From Puniceicoccales bacterium (GTDB taxonomy: Bacteria > Verrucomicrobiota > Verrucomicrobiia > Opitutales > JAIRKQ01): a stretch of 33,396 nt of DNA. The notes below the pieces were generated by a model that did not search any database, had not been told where the DNA came from, and saw only the letters and a program-made list of their open reading frames with translations. The stretch lies in assembly GCA_031269795.1 (NCBI GenBank), contig JAISYR010000013.1:1-33396 (forward strand). Direction: 5' to 3'. Shown here piece after piece: positions 16,124-25,330 of the stretch (positions within the stretch are counted from its first letter, which is position 1; each line of letters begins with the position of its first letter). The translations under genes and the position numbers were made by a program.

Positions 16124-17002
16124 TCACTTCCCATAGGCAGCAAATAAGGTTTCTGCCATCTTTGAAGGAACTTCTGCAATTGCGACACCGGCATCACGGA
16201 GGGCTGTCAACTTGCTTTTAGCACTCCCTTGGTTGCCGGATACTATTGCACCCGCATGTCCCATGCGACGGCCTTGGGGCGCACTTACTCCAGCAATGAA
16301 TGCAGCAACTGGTTTTTTAACGTACTGTTTTATGTAGGCAGCCGCAAGTTCTTCAGAATTTCCTCCGATTTCTCCCACCATTAAAATCGCTTCGGTTTCC
16401 GGGTCGGCATTAAACATTTTTATCACATCCAGGTGTGTCATCCCGATAATTTGGTCACCTCCGATCCCAATGCACGTTGACTGGCCGCTGCCCCGTTGGG
16501 TCACTTGCCAAACTGCCTCATAGGTAAGCGTTCCCGACCGCGAAACAATTCCGATGGGGCCAGGCCTGTGAATGTAGGCCGGCATGATTCCAATTTTACA
16601 CCGCTGGCCAGGAGAAATTATCCCGGGACAGTTTGGTCCAACAAGGCGTGAATTGGAATGTTCCAACGCAACGCTTACCCTGACCATGTCCAACACAGGA
16701 ATTCCTTCCGTTATGCAAACTATAAGCTTTAAATTTGCTCCGATGCATTCCATGATCGACGCAGCGGCCAACATGGGAGGCACGAAGATCAAAGCCGTAT
16801 CAACTCCTTCATTGGCTACGCTTTCTCGAACCGAATTAAAGATCGGAATATTGCTTCCCGTCATTTGACCACCCTTCCCTGGGGTAACCCCCGCCACTAT
16901 TTTGGTTCCAAATTCTAGACATTGGTTCGAATGAAATGTTCCAGCTTTTCCGGTAATTCCACAAACCACCACACGTGTTTCTTTGTTGACCAGGATACTC
17001 AT
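16124..17002 (-). CDS. sucD: Succinyl-CoA ligase, alpha subunit
   Basis: SucD and SucC interconvert succinyl-CoA and succinate with formation of ATP or GTP in the TCA cycle. The 292 residues show [14 protein letters not shown] (CoA-binding Rossmann loop), GVTPGKGG, the [11 protein letters not shown] loop, [13 protein letters not shown], and the phosphorylated histidine in RRMGHAGA (H249, equivalent to E. coli H246). The length is standard. sucC lies 22 bases upstream on the same strand, the usual sucCD order. The 137 bases downstream of sucD, before rpsR, hold no clear terminator. Confidence 0.97.
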   Translation of the reverse strand: MSILVNKETRVVVCGITGKAGTFHSNQCLEFGTKIVAGVTPGKGGQMTGSNIPIFNSVRESVANEGVDTALIFVPPMLAAASIMECIGANLKLIVCITEGIPVLDMVRVSVALEHSNSRLVGPNCPGIISPGQRCKIGIMPAYIHRPGPIGIVSRSGTLTYEAVWQVTQRGSGQSTCIGIGGDQIIGMTHLDVIKMFNADPETEAILMVGEIGGNSEELAAAYIKQYVKKPVAAFIAGVSAPQGRRMGHAGAIVSGNQGSAKSKLTALRDAGVAIAEVPSKMAETLFAAYGK

Positions 17003-17024
17003 TTGTTGGGTTCTAGATTAATCA

Positions 17025-18209
17025 TTATTGGCACAGGTTGACGATTTTACTGGCAGCACCGTCGAGGTCTTCGGCAAAGGTAATCCTTAGCCCACTCTTC
17101 TTTAGTACTTCTTTCCCTTCTCCAACGTTTGTACCTTCAAAACGAACGACCATGGGAAGAGATAATAAGGTTGCCTGGGCGGCGTTTACAATCCCCTGGG
17201 CCACCGCATCGCATTTAACAATCCCCCCAAAAATGTTAACAACAATCCCCCTAATATTTGGATTTTTAAGAATGATTTTAAAGGCACGGGTAATTTGCTC
17301 CTCATTTGCTCCTCCTCCAATGTCCAAAAAATTTGCAGGTTGCCCCCCATGGTATTGTATTAGATCCATGGTCGCCATGGCCAGCCCAGCTCCATTTACT
17401 AAACATGCAATATTACCGCCGAGAGCAATATAATTCAAATTATACTGCAATGCTTCCACTTCATTTGGATTTTCTTCCTCGACATCACGCAATTTTACAA
17501 TATCCGGCCGACGAGGAAGAGCATTGTCATCGAAATTTATTTTCGAATCAATTGCTAGAAAATGGCCGCTTCTATCCAAAACAAGTGGGTTAATCTCAAT
17601 CAGGGAACAGTCTTTGGCTATAAACAGTGCATACAGTTGCAATAGTAGTTCGGATAATTCCTGGGCTTGTTCTACCGTTAATCTTATTTGGCCGGCTAGT
17701 TCTTTTATTTGACTAGTCGTTAGCCCCATGGAAGGTTCGATGATTATTCTGTGTAACTTTTCCGGTGATCTGTCGGCTATCGCTTCTATGTCAACACCTC
17801 CTTCCGTGGAAAGCATTAGTATGGGCCTTCGGAGATTTCTATCGACCAGAATTGCGACGTAGTATTCCCGTGAAAATCTCGCCGGCTCCACCAAATATAC
17901 TTTGCGGACAACTTTACCGCCATTTCCCGTTTGCTTGGTCACCAATGTATTTCCAATCATACTTTTAATGACACCAAGAGCCTCTTTCTTGGAAGAGGCA
18001 ATTTTTACACCTCCATGGCCAAGATCATTTTTAAAATGCCCAGCCCCTCTTCCTCCAGCATGAATTTGGGCTTTGACACAGATCTTGTCAAAACGCAATG
18101 CCCCTAGAATAGCCTGATAATCATCCCCCGCAGTTACTAGCACTCCAAATGGTACCGGTACGTTGAACTCCTTCAATAAATTTTGCGCTTGATATTCATG
18201 GATATTCAT
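17025..18209 (-). CDS. sucC: Succinyl-CoA ligase, beta subunit
   Basis: This is a 394-residue partner of SucD that carries the ATP-grasp nucleotide site. Landmarks are the N-terminal MNIHEYQAQNLLKEF, the phosphate-binding glycine-rich KAQIHAGGRGAGHFK, EINPLVLDRSGHF (metal-binding Glu/Asn), DIGGGANEEQI, and VNIFGGIVKCD near the C-terminus. The ATG at 18209 matches the family start exactly. A promoter for the pair must lie in the 214-base divergent gap with the response regulator gene; a TTGTAC, 16 bases, CATATT arrangement on the minus strand is a weak candidate. Confidence 0.97.
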   Translation of the reverse strand: MNIHEYQAQNLLKEFNVPVPFGVLVTAGDDYQAILGALRFDKICVKAQIHAGGRGAGHFKNDLGHGGVKIASSKKEALGVIKSMIGNTLVTKQTGNGGKVVRKVYLVEPARFSREYYVAILVDRNLRRPILMLSTEGGVDIEAIADRSPEKLHRIIIEPSMGLTTSQIKELAGQIRLTVEQAQELSELLLQLYALFIAKDCSLIEINPLVLDRSGHFLAIDSKINFDDNALPRRPDIVKLRDVEEENPNEVEALQYNLNYIALGGNIACLVNGAGLAMATMDLIQYHGGQPANFLDIGGGANEEQITRAFKIILKNPNIRGIVVNIFGGIVKCDAVAQGIVNAAQATLLSLPMVVRFEGTNVGEGKEVLKKSGLRITFAEDLDGAASKIVNLCQ

Positions 18210-18423
18210 AAATCACTGGTCAACAATATGACAGCAATTCTATACCGTACAACATTTTTCTATCATAAAATGCTCCATTGCATACGATTGATTCGCAGCA
18301 TTTGTCCCTTTTTTGGGATATCTGTGCGGAATTTTTACAAAAAGCAGTTTTCTCTAGAAAAAATGTTTATTTTGTTGACTTTTTTAAATTCTCCCATTAG
18401 GGAATGGTCAATTTTACATTCAA

Positions 18424-19206
18424 ATGAATACAAATACTCCTCTAGTTGTGTTGTCAGAAGATGACAAAAAATTGGCAGAGATCTTGCAAAAGCAAATAGA
18501 GATTTCCGGCATGGATGTCCGGACATTTCATGATGGTTCAGGTACCGTCGAATTTTTGCAAAAGGAAGCAGCCAGCATATTACTCCTCGACATTAATTTG
18601 CCCGACATCGATGGTTTTGATGTTATAAAGCAATTGCAAAACAGCCACGTAGAAATTCCAGTAATTTTCCTAACGGCTTTCTCCGATGAATACTATAAGT
18701 TGAAAGGGTTCGATGCCGGTGCCGAAGATTTCATAACAAAGCCATTTAGTTTCACGGAATTAATTGCAAGAATAAAAGTCGTGCTGCGGAGGACATATGG
18801 GAGAGAGAGGGATAACGTTTCAAGCAATGTTACCCTATGTGACGACGACTTTGAATTCTGTGGAGCGGTAATAAAACCATCTTTGATGCAAATAATTTTC
18901 AAGAATGGTAATGCTATTCCCATAAGGCGGAAGGAGTTGGGAATTTTAAAACATTTTTCTTCCAACGAAAACACCATCCTAAGTAGACGTAATCTCATCC
19001 ATAATGTTTGGGGAAAGTACGCCAACATTAGAAGCCGGTCATTGGATCAATACATCGTCAAGATTCGTCAGTTGCTCAAAGAGAACGGGTCCGATGCCAA
19101 TGCTCTGCGTACCCTGCATGGAATAGGGTATATTTACACGACGAAATCCGGTGTTCCCGACATGACTCGGCGGGAGTATGCGGATACTTTCGACGTAATG
19201 CTATAG
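18424..19206 (+). CDS. OmpR/PhoB-family response regulator
   Basis: This is a 260-residue two-component regulator. The receiver domain (about 6-122) has the acidic pocket E12-D13-D14, phospho-acceptor D56 in LLLDINLPDIDGF, T84 in FLTA and K106 in ITKPF. A short linker leads to a winged-helix DNA-binding domain (about 150-245) with IPIRRKELGILKHF, the recognition-helix region RSRSLDQYIVKIRQLL, and LRTLHGIGYIY in the wing. It is expected to bind DNA when phosphorylated. No histidine kinase gene lies next to it. The next gene is a YycJ-like hydrolase, which in Firmicutes travels with the WalR regulator. TTGACT about 50 bases upstream is the only promoter-like box, and no Shine-Dalgarno sequence precedes the ATG. 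Confidence 0.92.
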   Translation: MNTNTPLVVLSEDDKKLAEILQKQIEISGMDVRTFHDGSGTVEFLQKEAASILLLDINLPDIDGFDVIKQLQNSHVEIPVIFLTAFSDEYYKLKGFDAGAEDFITKPFSFTELIARIKVVLRRTYGRERDNVSSNVTLCDDDFEFCGAVIKPSLMQIIFKNGNAIPIRRKELGILKHFSSNENTILSRRNLIHNVWGKYANIRSRSLDQYIVKIRQLLKENGSDANALRTLHGIGYIYTTKSGVPDMTRREYADTFDVML

Positions 19207-19444
19207 TTTTTTTCTCCCACATAAAGAAAAGCCTCGGGGAAAAAGGAACTGAAATTTGCTCGTGCCCCAGTGAGACTCGTCGACAGGTTTGCCAGGGAAA
19301 ACGGTCAAAGTTTAGAGGAATTTTATTGTTTGAGGTTTTATTTGCATCATAGCGGGGGGACACAGTTGGCATATTGCCCTATAGGGCGTTTTTCCTTGCT
19401 AAATTCTAGCAATGAAATTTCATATGGCCGTCAGTCGTACAACT

Positions 19445-20203
19445 ATGAAATTTGATATGCTGGGCAGTGGAAGTACAGGAAATTGCGGGCTCATAAGGAC
19501 CCAGAACAGCATCGTGTTAGTAGATGCAGGGTTCTCATGTAAGCGCATAAAAGAAATGTTGATTGCCCGCAGTATTTGCCTTGGGCAGGTGAATGCCGTG
19601 TTCATAACCCACGAACATTTTGACCACATTCAAGGGTTGCGTGGCCTGTCGAAGTTTGGACATATAAGTTTTTTTGCCAACAAAAATACTGCCAGTGCCA
19701 TAGAAAATAAATACGGCTTCAACATACCCTGGCAGACGTTTTCAACAGCTGATAGGTTGACATTTAATGACCTAAACATTGCTTCTTTTAGCGTTCCTCA
19801 CGATGCCGTTGACCCCCTAGGGTACGTTTTTTCCGTGGAAGCTGACGGCAGCACTGGAGAGATGCATAGCATAGCATGGATGACGGATTTAGGATACATT
19901 CCATCCCACGCTTTACCCTATGTTTCCAATGTCGACCTGCTCATACTTGAGTCCAATTATGACAATGATCTGTTGACCCTGGATACGAAACGGCCACCAT
20001 TTATTAAGGCTAGAATTCGCAGTCGATATGGCCATTTGCCCAATGAAACGGCGATAAATTTTATAAAAAACAATAAATGCAATCAATGGAAAAAGGTCAT
20101 CCTGGCCCATGTCAGTGCGGATTGTAACAACGAAAGATCCATACGAAAACTACTGGACACCATTGAAGGGCTCAAATTCGAAGTTGATATAGCACACCCC
20201 TAG
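19445..20203 (+). CDS. YycJ/WalJ-like metallo-beta-lactamase-fold hydrolase
   Basis: This is an MBL-fold enzyme of about 252 residues. It opens with FDMLGSGSTGNCGLI, the usual start of the YycJ (WalJ) group, followed by VLVDAGFS and the metal motif THEHFDH, which are MBL motifs. An internal histidine (VPHDA) and AWMTDLGY supply later ligands, with LESNYD and ILAHVS towards the end. The group is thought to act as a 5'-3' nuclease-like enzyme; substrate is not visible here. The frame is open from an ATG at 19412, but the ATG at 19445 places the first strand where the family has it. The last four bases overlap the stop of the convergent membrane protein gene. Confidence 0.88.
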   Translation: MKFDMLGSGSTGNCGLIRTQNSIVLVDAGFSCKRIKEMLIARSICLGQVNAVFITHEHFDHIQGLRGLSKFGHISFFANKNTASAIENKYGFNIPWQTFSTADRLTFNDLNIASFSVPHDAVDPLGYVFSVEADGSTGEMHSIAWMTDLGYIPSHALPYVSNVDLLILESNYDNDLLTLDTKRPPFIKARIRSRYGHLPNETAINFIKNNKCNQWKKVILAHVSADCNNERSIRKLLDTIEGLKFEVDIAHP

Positions 20204-21084
20204 AAACTCCTCCCAAAATATCTATAATTTAGCAAGTCACACCACAGGCGATATCGTCCCATGCATGTTAGCGTTATGTTGTCATTTTCTTCCAATTTTT
20301 CACACAATCCGGCGTTACAATTTTCTAGTTCGATTTGATGTTGTTCCCCATTGATTGTTTCCCAGCTATTTTCATCGTCGATTGCTATGGTTTTCTTTTT
20401 CGCAATGTGAGATGCGTGAATTTTTAGCAACTTTTCTAGTGAAGCCATCGGATACCGTTTGACATCCCAAGACTGCGGATAAAAACTAGCAAAAACTGTC
20501 TGCAAGTTATTCGTTACAATCGCTTTCCCATCCTTGGTAAATGAAGTCAATATGCAATTTAACATCGGACACCCATTGCGAGGAAAATCGAAGATGATTT
20601 GCAGCCGCGAATGTTGATCATTGCCATAAAATATCGGAGAATACATCACGAAACAATCATTGTCTCCTATTTTTAATAGGGTCTTTTCGTTAAATTTATG
20701 CACAAGAATCAACTGCCGGGTTTGGTCGAAAAATTTTCCCATTGGCCATACAAAATTCTCCGTGCATTGCCTAAACCTTGGAAATACAGGGATATCAATT
20801 TCGGCAAAAATGTTTGTCAATCTCCACAATCTCATGGACTCTATCAAAAAGATCACCAGCAATACCGTTGCTATGAGCAGTGGGATTGGTTTGGGTTTCT
20901 CGCTGCATACGTTTACCAAAAATGAAAAAAACAATGAGCAGGAAATTCTCATGGCCCACATGTTGACAAACGCAAATTTTGGACTTCCAATGTGCCGTCT
21001 AAGGTGCAAGAAGATTACCGTTAGCAAGAAAAATATGGCGGCCCAATCGCCATTTGTTGATGATTCAAAAATCTTCGATGTCAT
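20200..21084 (-). CDS. Unrecognised membrane protein with a large soluble C-terminal region
   Basis: This is a 294-residue protein. Three hydrophobic segments at about 14-28, 46-60 and 67-85 precede a soluble region of about 200 residues with several cysteines (for example NGCPMLNC and ENCNAGLCE), ending in RLWCDLLNYRYFGRSF. I do not recognise the family. The ATG at 21084 is preceded by GGGAG, though at short spacing. Its stop overlaps the convergent hydrolase gene by four bases. The RelE-like gene lies 25 bases upstream on the same strand, so they may be co-transcribed. A role at the inner membrane is all that can be inferred. Confidence 0.65.
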   Translation of the reverse strand: MTSKIFESSTNGDWAAIFFLLTVIFLHLRRHIGSPKFAFVNMWAMRISCSLFFSFLVNVCSEKPKPIPLLIATVLLVIFLIESMRLWRLTNIFAEIDIPVFPRFRQCTENFVWPMGKFFDQTRQLILVHKFNEKTLLKIGDNDCFVMYSPIFYGNDQHSRLQIIFDFPRNGCPMLNCILTSFTKDGKAIVTNNLQTVFASFYPQSWDVKRYPMASLEKLLKIHASHIAKKKTIAIDDENSWETINGEQHQIELENCNAGLCEKLEENDNITLTCMGRYRLWCDLLNYRYFGRSF

Positions 21085-21109
21085 ATCTCCCTAGTGTTTT
21101 CCAATATCG

Positions 21110-21478
21110 TTAGTGTTTCCCGGCATTGTTTTTCAATGATTCTAAATATTTCCAAAATGAGGAATGCTGCTCGACCATTTGCATTTCACTAACTGGGAAT
21201 TTTGCCCTGAATAGGAAATCCGACAGGGTGTGTTGTGGCAGAATATAGTGACAATACAAAGTATCGCTATTAATTTTTTCGACATATACCCTAAGCGTAT
21301 CCACCTTCAAGCGATAGTACGTTTTTCCATCGCGGTAGAAGTTAGGAATATTTGAATCTTCGTTTTTAAATGCTTTCGCTGAGAGTTCGCTAATACGACT
21401 AACCAGCTGCAGTTGTTCATCCTTCGCGAACTTATCCAATTCCGAAAGACTTTGTTCGCTGAAGGTAAGTTGATACAT
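21110..21478 (-). CDS. Stand-alone RelE/ParE-fold protein with an extra C-terminal helix
   Basis: This is a 122-residue protein. Residues 1-80 look like the RelE/ParE fold: YQLTFSEQSLSELDKF helix, a second helix, then the strand pair FYRDGKTYYRLKVDTLRVYVE containing the usual R-V-x-x-L-R-V-Y pattern. The tail (FLFRAKFPVSEMQMVEQ, then HSSFWKYLESL) extends beyond normal RelE toxins. I recall this tail on single-copy RelE-like genes in Opitutae. No antitoxin-sized gene lies on either side: the neighbours are the membrane protein gene and the divergent valS. It may therefore be a domesticated RelE-fold protein rather than an active toxin. Toxicity and mRNA cleavage are untested inference. Confidence 0.72.
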   Translation of the reverse strand: MYQLTFSEQSLSELDKFAKDEQLQLVSRISELSAKAFKNEDSNIPNFYRDGKTYYRLKVDTLRVYVEKINSDTLYCHYILPQHTLSDFLFRAKFPVSEMQMVEQHSSFWKYLESLKNNAGKH

Positions 21479-21503
21479 ATTTTCTTAAAATTAAATTCAG
21501 TTT

Positions 21504-21533
21504 TTGAAAAAAAGCAAATCCTGATTTTATATT
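21504..21533 (+). promoter_or_regulatory. Predicted promoter of valS
   Basis: TTGAAA (21504-21509), an 18-base spacer and TATATT (21528-21533) match the vegetative promoter at five of six bases in each box. The leader before the valS ATG at 21652 would be about 110 bases, much longer than elsewhere in the window, leaving room for a regulatory element; no clear T-box-like features were recognised. Confidence 0.4.
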
Positions 21534-21651
21534 AGTTCACATTACTCTACGATTAAAAGCAACCTTGAAAAGAAAAGATTTTAATAGTTCGTAGCTTTGA
21601 AAAAACATTCATACTCGACTTTTCCACCAAAAAAACTTTTTTGATTTGCCA

Positions 21652-24360
21652 ATGGAAGCATTAGATAAAGTTTTTATCCCCGAACAGGTGGAAGAAAAAT
21701 GGACGTCCAGATGGTTGAATGATTGCTGTTTTGACAAAACAATGGATCCTTCCAAGGAGTCATTCTGCATTTTGATGCCCCCACCGAATGTAACGGGCGT
21801 ACTGCACATGGGCCATTTGCTCAATCAAACTCTACAGGACGTATTCATACGGCGAGCTAGACATTGTAACAAATGTGCCACCTGGATTCCTGGCACGGAC
21901 CATGCAGGAATTTCTCTGCAAGTAAAAGTTGAAAAGGAATTGATGGAAAATGCTCTCAACCCTAGGAAAATTGGACGTGAGAGGTTTTTGGAACACGCCA
22001 GGGCCTGGCGCGATAAACACGGTGGGATCATTTTGTCGCAATTGAAAAGTCTTGGAGTTTCCTGTGATTTCAAAAACCAAGTCTATACCCTCGATGAAAG
22101 CTACAGTCGGGGAGTATTGACGGTTTTTATTGAACTGTATAAACGCGGATATATTTACCGTGGGCAACGGATGGTAAACTGGTGCCCTAAAACATTAACG
22201 GCCCTAAGTGATGAGGAAGTCACCATGAAGCCACAAAAAAGCAAGTTGTACTATGTTCGCTATGAAATTGTGGAATTGCCTGGGAAGTTTATTGAAATTT
22301 CTACCACACGCCCGGAAACAATTCCGGGGGACGTGGCGGTTGCTGTCAATCCGGGAGATGAACGGTATAAAAATCTAGTCGGATTACATTGCAAGTGCCC
22401 ATTAAATGAGGCAGAAATCCCAATCATTGCGGACGATGCCGTCGTTAGAAATTTCGGAACCGGAGCCTTGAAAATTACACCTGCCCACGATACCGTCGAC
22501 CTAGCAATCGGCCAGCGGCACAATTTACCGATAGTTGATATTTTAAATGCCGATGGGACTTTAAATGCCCTAGCCGGTCGTGAATTTGCTGGTTTGGATA
22601 GATTTGCTGCCCGGGAAAAAACGGCGGAAAAATTGCAAGCGATTGGCGCATTGGTAAGGATAGAGGAATACGAAAACAACATTGGATTTTCCGAGCGGGG
22701 TGATGTTCCCATTGAACCAAGACTTTCCGAACAGTGGTTTCTAAAATACCCAAAGGTCAATGAGGCGAAACGTGCGGTTTCGGAAGGATTTATAAAATTT
22801 TATCCAAAACATTGGGAAAAAACCTATTTGCACTGGCTGGATAACATTCAAGACTGGTGCATTAGTCGCCAGCTTTGGTGGGGCCATCGCATTCCTGTTT
22901 GGTACAAAAAGAATTCCGACCGTAGCAATAGTAACAATTGGCATGTTTCCGTCGATGGTCCTTCGGATATTGAGAACTGGGAACAGGACGAAGATGTTTT
23001 GGATACATGGGCATCGTCTTGGATATGGCCATTTGGCGTTTTCGGATGGCCGGATCAGGAAAAAATGCGCAGAGAATATTTCCAATATTTCTACCCAACT
23101 AACGTTCTAGTAACGGGCCCCGACATCATATTTTTTTGGGTTGCCCGAATGATCATCGCCAGCCTGGAATTCATGGGACCCAACAAAAAATCCCTAAATA
23201 GCGAAGAAATCAAGGTACGCATTCCTTTTAAAAGTGTATATTTTACGGGGATTATACGGGATAAAATGGGGCGTAAAATGTCAAAAAGCCTAGGGAATTC
23301 ACCGGAACCATTGGACCTAATCGCCAAATATGGTACCGATGGTTTACGATTTGGGATTCTATTAAGTGTTGCCAGTGGCCAGGATTTGATTTTCAACGAG
23401 GACAATTTGAAACTGGGAAGAAATTTTTGCAACAAATTATGGAATGCATTTCGCTTCAGCCGTATAAACCGTGCGTATAAACCGTACACTAAAATATCCT
23501 TGGCCGACATAATTGCAAAAATTTCCATTCAAGACCTGGACATCGACGACCATGCGATTCTGTTAAATTTGATAAAATTTTGCAGCACGTTCGAGGAACA
23601 AATGGAACGCTTTGAAATCAACGCTGCCGTAAATTCCATGAGTTCATTTTTTTGGAATGAATATTGTAGTTGGTATGTGGAGGCTTCCAAAACTAGATTA
23701 AGGGAAGGGAATAAGACAGTGTCAGCGGTCCATGACATCGTCATACGACAGTTGCTACTTCTTTTAAATCCATTTATGCCATTCATTACCGATGAATTAT
23801 GGAATATGGGTGAACATGACCAACATAGTATGCAAAACGTTTACTGCGAAACGGCACAAGATTTACGGTTAGCACTTGGCACTCTTGGCCTGGATGAAAC
23901 TTCCATCGACATGGTTGCCCAACTCAAAGAGTTTTTAAATTTATCCCGGCGATTAACTGCACAGTCCCCGGAATCAAAGGAACACACGTCTTTGTTGATT
24001 TGTCCAAAAAACGAAACAGCAAGGAAGGTTATAGAAGGTTATATCCCTAAATTACAAAAGCTCGTTGGCATGGAAAAAATAGATTTCACCGGTGAAATTC
24101 TTCAATTTCCGTTCGTCCAAACATCCCTAGGAACAGTTTATCTCCACGTGGCAAGGATTAATACCGTTGAAGAAAAAAAGAAGCTTACCTGGGAAATTGA
24201 AAAGCTTTCCAAACTGATAAGATTAAACGAGATACAATTGGCGAATAAAGAATTTTTCAGCCGTGCGCCTGCGCATATTATTGAGGGAACTAAAAAAATG
24301 CTGCGGGAAAACACTCTCAGGCGGGAAGAGCTGCGCAAAATTTTATCGACAATGGAATAG
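21652..24360 (+). CDS. valS: Valine--tRNA ligase
   Basis: This class I synthetase charges tRNA-Val. The catalytic signatures are PPPNVTGVLHMGHLLNQT (HIGH motif as HMGH at 52-55) and MGRKMSKSLGNS (KMSKS at 542-546). GTDHAGIS and the editing domain (STTRPETIPGDVAVAVNP, then TPAHDTVDLAIGQRH) are characteristic of ValS. WCISRQLWWGHRIPVWY follows in the catalytic core. The anticodon-binding domain contains LLNPFMPFITDELW, and the C-terminal coiled-coil arm (about 840-902, with EEKKKLTWEIEKLSKLI) is the ValS tRNA-binding arm. The frame is open from a TTG at 21646; the ATG at 21652 is preferred and gives 902 residues, a normal size. It converges with the FkbM gene. Confidence 0.97.
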   Translation: MEALDKVFIPEQVEEKWTSRWLNDCCFDKTMDPSKESFCILMPPPNVTGVLHMGHLLNQTLQDVFIRRARHCNKCATWIPGTDHAGISLQVKVEKELMENALNPRKIGRERFLEHARAWRDKHGGIILSQLKSLGVSCDFKNQVYTLDESYSRGVLTVFIELYKRGYIYRGQRMVNWCPKTLTALSDEEVTMKPQKSKLYYVRYEIVELPGKFIEISTTRPETIPGDVAVAVNPGDERYKNLVGLHCKCPLNEAEIPIIADDAVVRNFGTGALKITPAHDTVDLAIGQRHNLPIVDILNADGTLNALAGREFAGLDRFAAREKTAEKLQAIGALVRIEEYENNIGFSERGDVPIEPRLSEQWFLKYPKVNEAKRAVSEGFIKFYPKHWEKTYLHWLDNIQDWCISRQLWWGHRIPVWYKKNSDRSNSNNWHVSVDGPSDIENWEQDEDVLDTWASSWIWPFGVFGWPDQEKMRREYFQYFYPTNVLVTGPDIIFFWVARMIIASLEFMGPNKKSLNSEEIKVRIPFKSVYFTGIIRDKMGRKMSKSLGNSPEPLDLIAKYGTDGLRFGILLSVASGQDLIFNEDNLKLGRNFCNKLWNAFRFSRINRAYKPYTKISLADIIAKISIQDLDIDDHAILLNLIKFCSTFEEQMERFEINAAVNSMSSFFWNEYCSWYVEASKTRLREGNKTVSAVHDIVIRQLLLLLNPFMPFITDELWNMGEHDQHSMQNVYCETAQDLRLALGTLGLDETSIDMVAQLKEFLNLSRRLTAQSPESKEHTSLLICPKNETARKVIEGYIPKLQKLVGMEKIDFTGEILQFPFVQTSLGTVYLHVARINTVEEKKKLTWEIEKLSKLIRLNEIQLANKEFFSRAPAHIIEGTKKMLRENTLRREELRKILSTME

Positions 24361-24448
24361 TTTCTTCCCAAGGCTCCTGGGGAACCATGACCTAGCAAAA
24401 AATGTCCTCGGGGGGATTTTTCCATCGTTTGGAGTTTTTCCCAATATC

Positions 24449-25330
24449 TTAGTGTCCTACCCAATGTTCTACAAGGACTTCGTCTATCATTTCCTTGCAA
24501 TATGATTCCAATGCAGCAATGGAGTATCCTTGTTTTCTAATGCCGTCATTTTCATGAAACTCTCCTCGCAAATGCTTACATTTTTTCAAAATGTCTTTGT
24601 CGGTATTGTATAATATTTCATATTCCGACCCTTCGCAGTCGATCTTTAACAGTTTACAGGACTTTAAGGAGAATTTTTCAAATATGTCCTCCAGCGTCAC
24701 AGACTGCACATCACCGCTTTGAAAACCGCCAACCTTTTTCTTCTCACTCAGGCCTGACCCTCCTGAATTTGTTATATTAATATCCAAATTAACAATTCTT
24801 GCATCTTTGGTAACTGCTAAATTTTCTACGGTAATAACTCCATCAGGAATGTTATTCAGTTTGATATTTCTTTTAAAGTTCTCGAAATTTTCTTTCACCG
24901 GTTCGAAGGCATAAATCTTCAAAAATGGAAACTTTTTAGCTAGAAAAATGGAAATCATTCCAACATTTCCTCCGATGTCTATCACCACATCTCCCTCTTT
25001 AAAATCTATGTTAGAAAAATCGTATGAATTATGTCCAAATTCGTTGGCAACCATTCTTACTGTATCGGAAGTGATTAGGTCACAAAACATAAAATACTGA
25101 TCTTCAAGTAAAACCTTGTGCAAAGAAAATACCCGGGAAAAATCTTTACCCAGTACTTTCCTAACAAAAGATGCATCCGCTTCCGATAGGCTATCGGAGC
25201 TTTTGGCAACTTCCAACCTCAAATTTTTTATTTCCTGCTTCGACCTTTTGTGGTTGGAATAAAAAGAAACAGAAATTCCACACATTGCCATAAAAAGCAA
25301 TGCCACCAAAATATTACATTTTTTCTTCAT
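24449..25330 (-). CDS. FkbM-family methyltransferase with an N-terminal membrane anchor
   Basis: From the ATG at 25330 the protein has 293 residues. A hydrophobic segment (about 5-22, NILVALLFMAMCGISVSF) could be a signal anchor. The SAM-binding core begins at about 110 with VVIDIGGNVGMISIFLA, followed by IYAFEPVKENFENFKRNI and later LLKIDCEGSEYEIL, the FkbM signature. FkbM enzymes methylate hydroxyls on sugars, lipids and natural products; the anchor suggests work at the membrane. It overlaps the end of the MFS gene by 17 bases, so it is part of the lpxB-DUF58-MFS run. The substrate is unknown; cell-surface glycans are a guess from the lpxB linkage. Confidence 0.82.
   Translation of the reverse strand: MKKKCNILVALLFMAMCGISVSFYSNHKRSKQEIKNLRLEVAKSSDSLSEADASFVRKVLGKDFSRVFSLHKVLLEDQYFMFCDLITSDTVRMVANEFGHNSYDFSNIDFKEGDVVIDIGGNVGMISIFLAKKFPFLKIYAFEPVKENFENFKRNIKLNNIPDGVITVENLAVTKDARIVNLDINITNSGGSGLSEKKKVGGFQSGDVQSVTLEDIFEKFSLKSCKLLKIDCEGSEYEILYNTDKDILKKCKHLRGEFHENDGIRKQGYSIAALESYCKEMIDEVLVEHWVGH

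Noticed and set aside
19376-19393. GCCCTATAGGGC palindrome followed by five T, a possible terminator after the response regulator gene
   Set aside because: The stem has only four pairs around a four-base loop, too weak to list as a terminator.
19270-19455. Possible small gene between the response regulator and hydrolase genes
   Set aside because: It overlaps the hydrolase start, has no ribosome binding site and shows no recognisable motif.
21110-21478. Toxin-antitoxin module
   Set aside because: Only the RelE-like half is present; no antitoxin-sized gene flanks it.
24361-24448. Bidirectional terminator between valS and the FkbM gene
   Set aside because: A TTCCC...GGGAA hairpin exists, but with a mismatch, a very small loop and no T-run directly after it.
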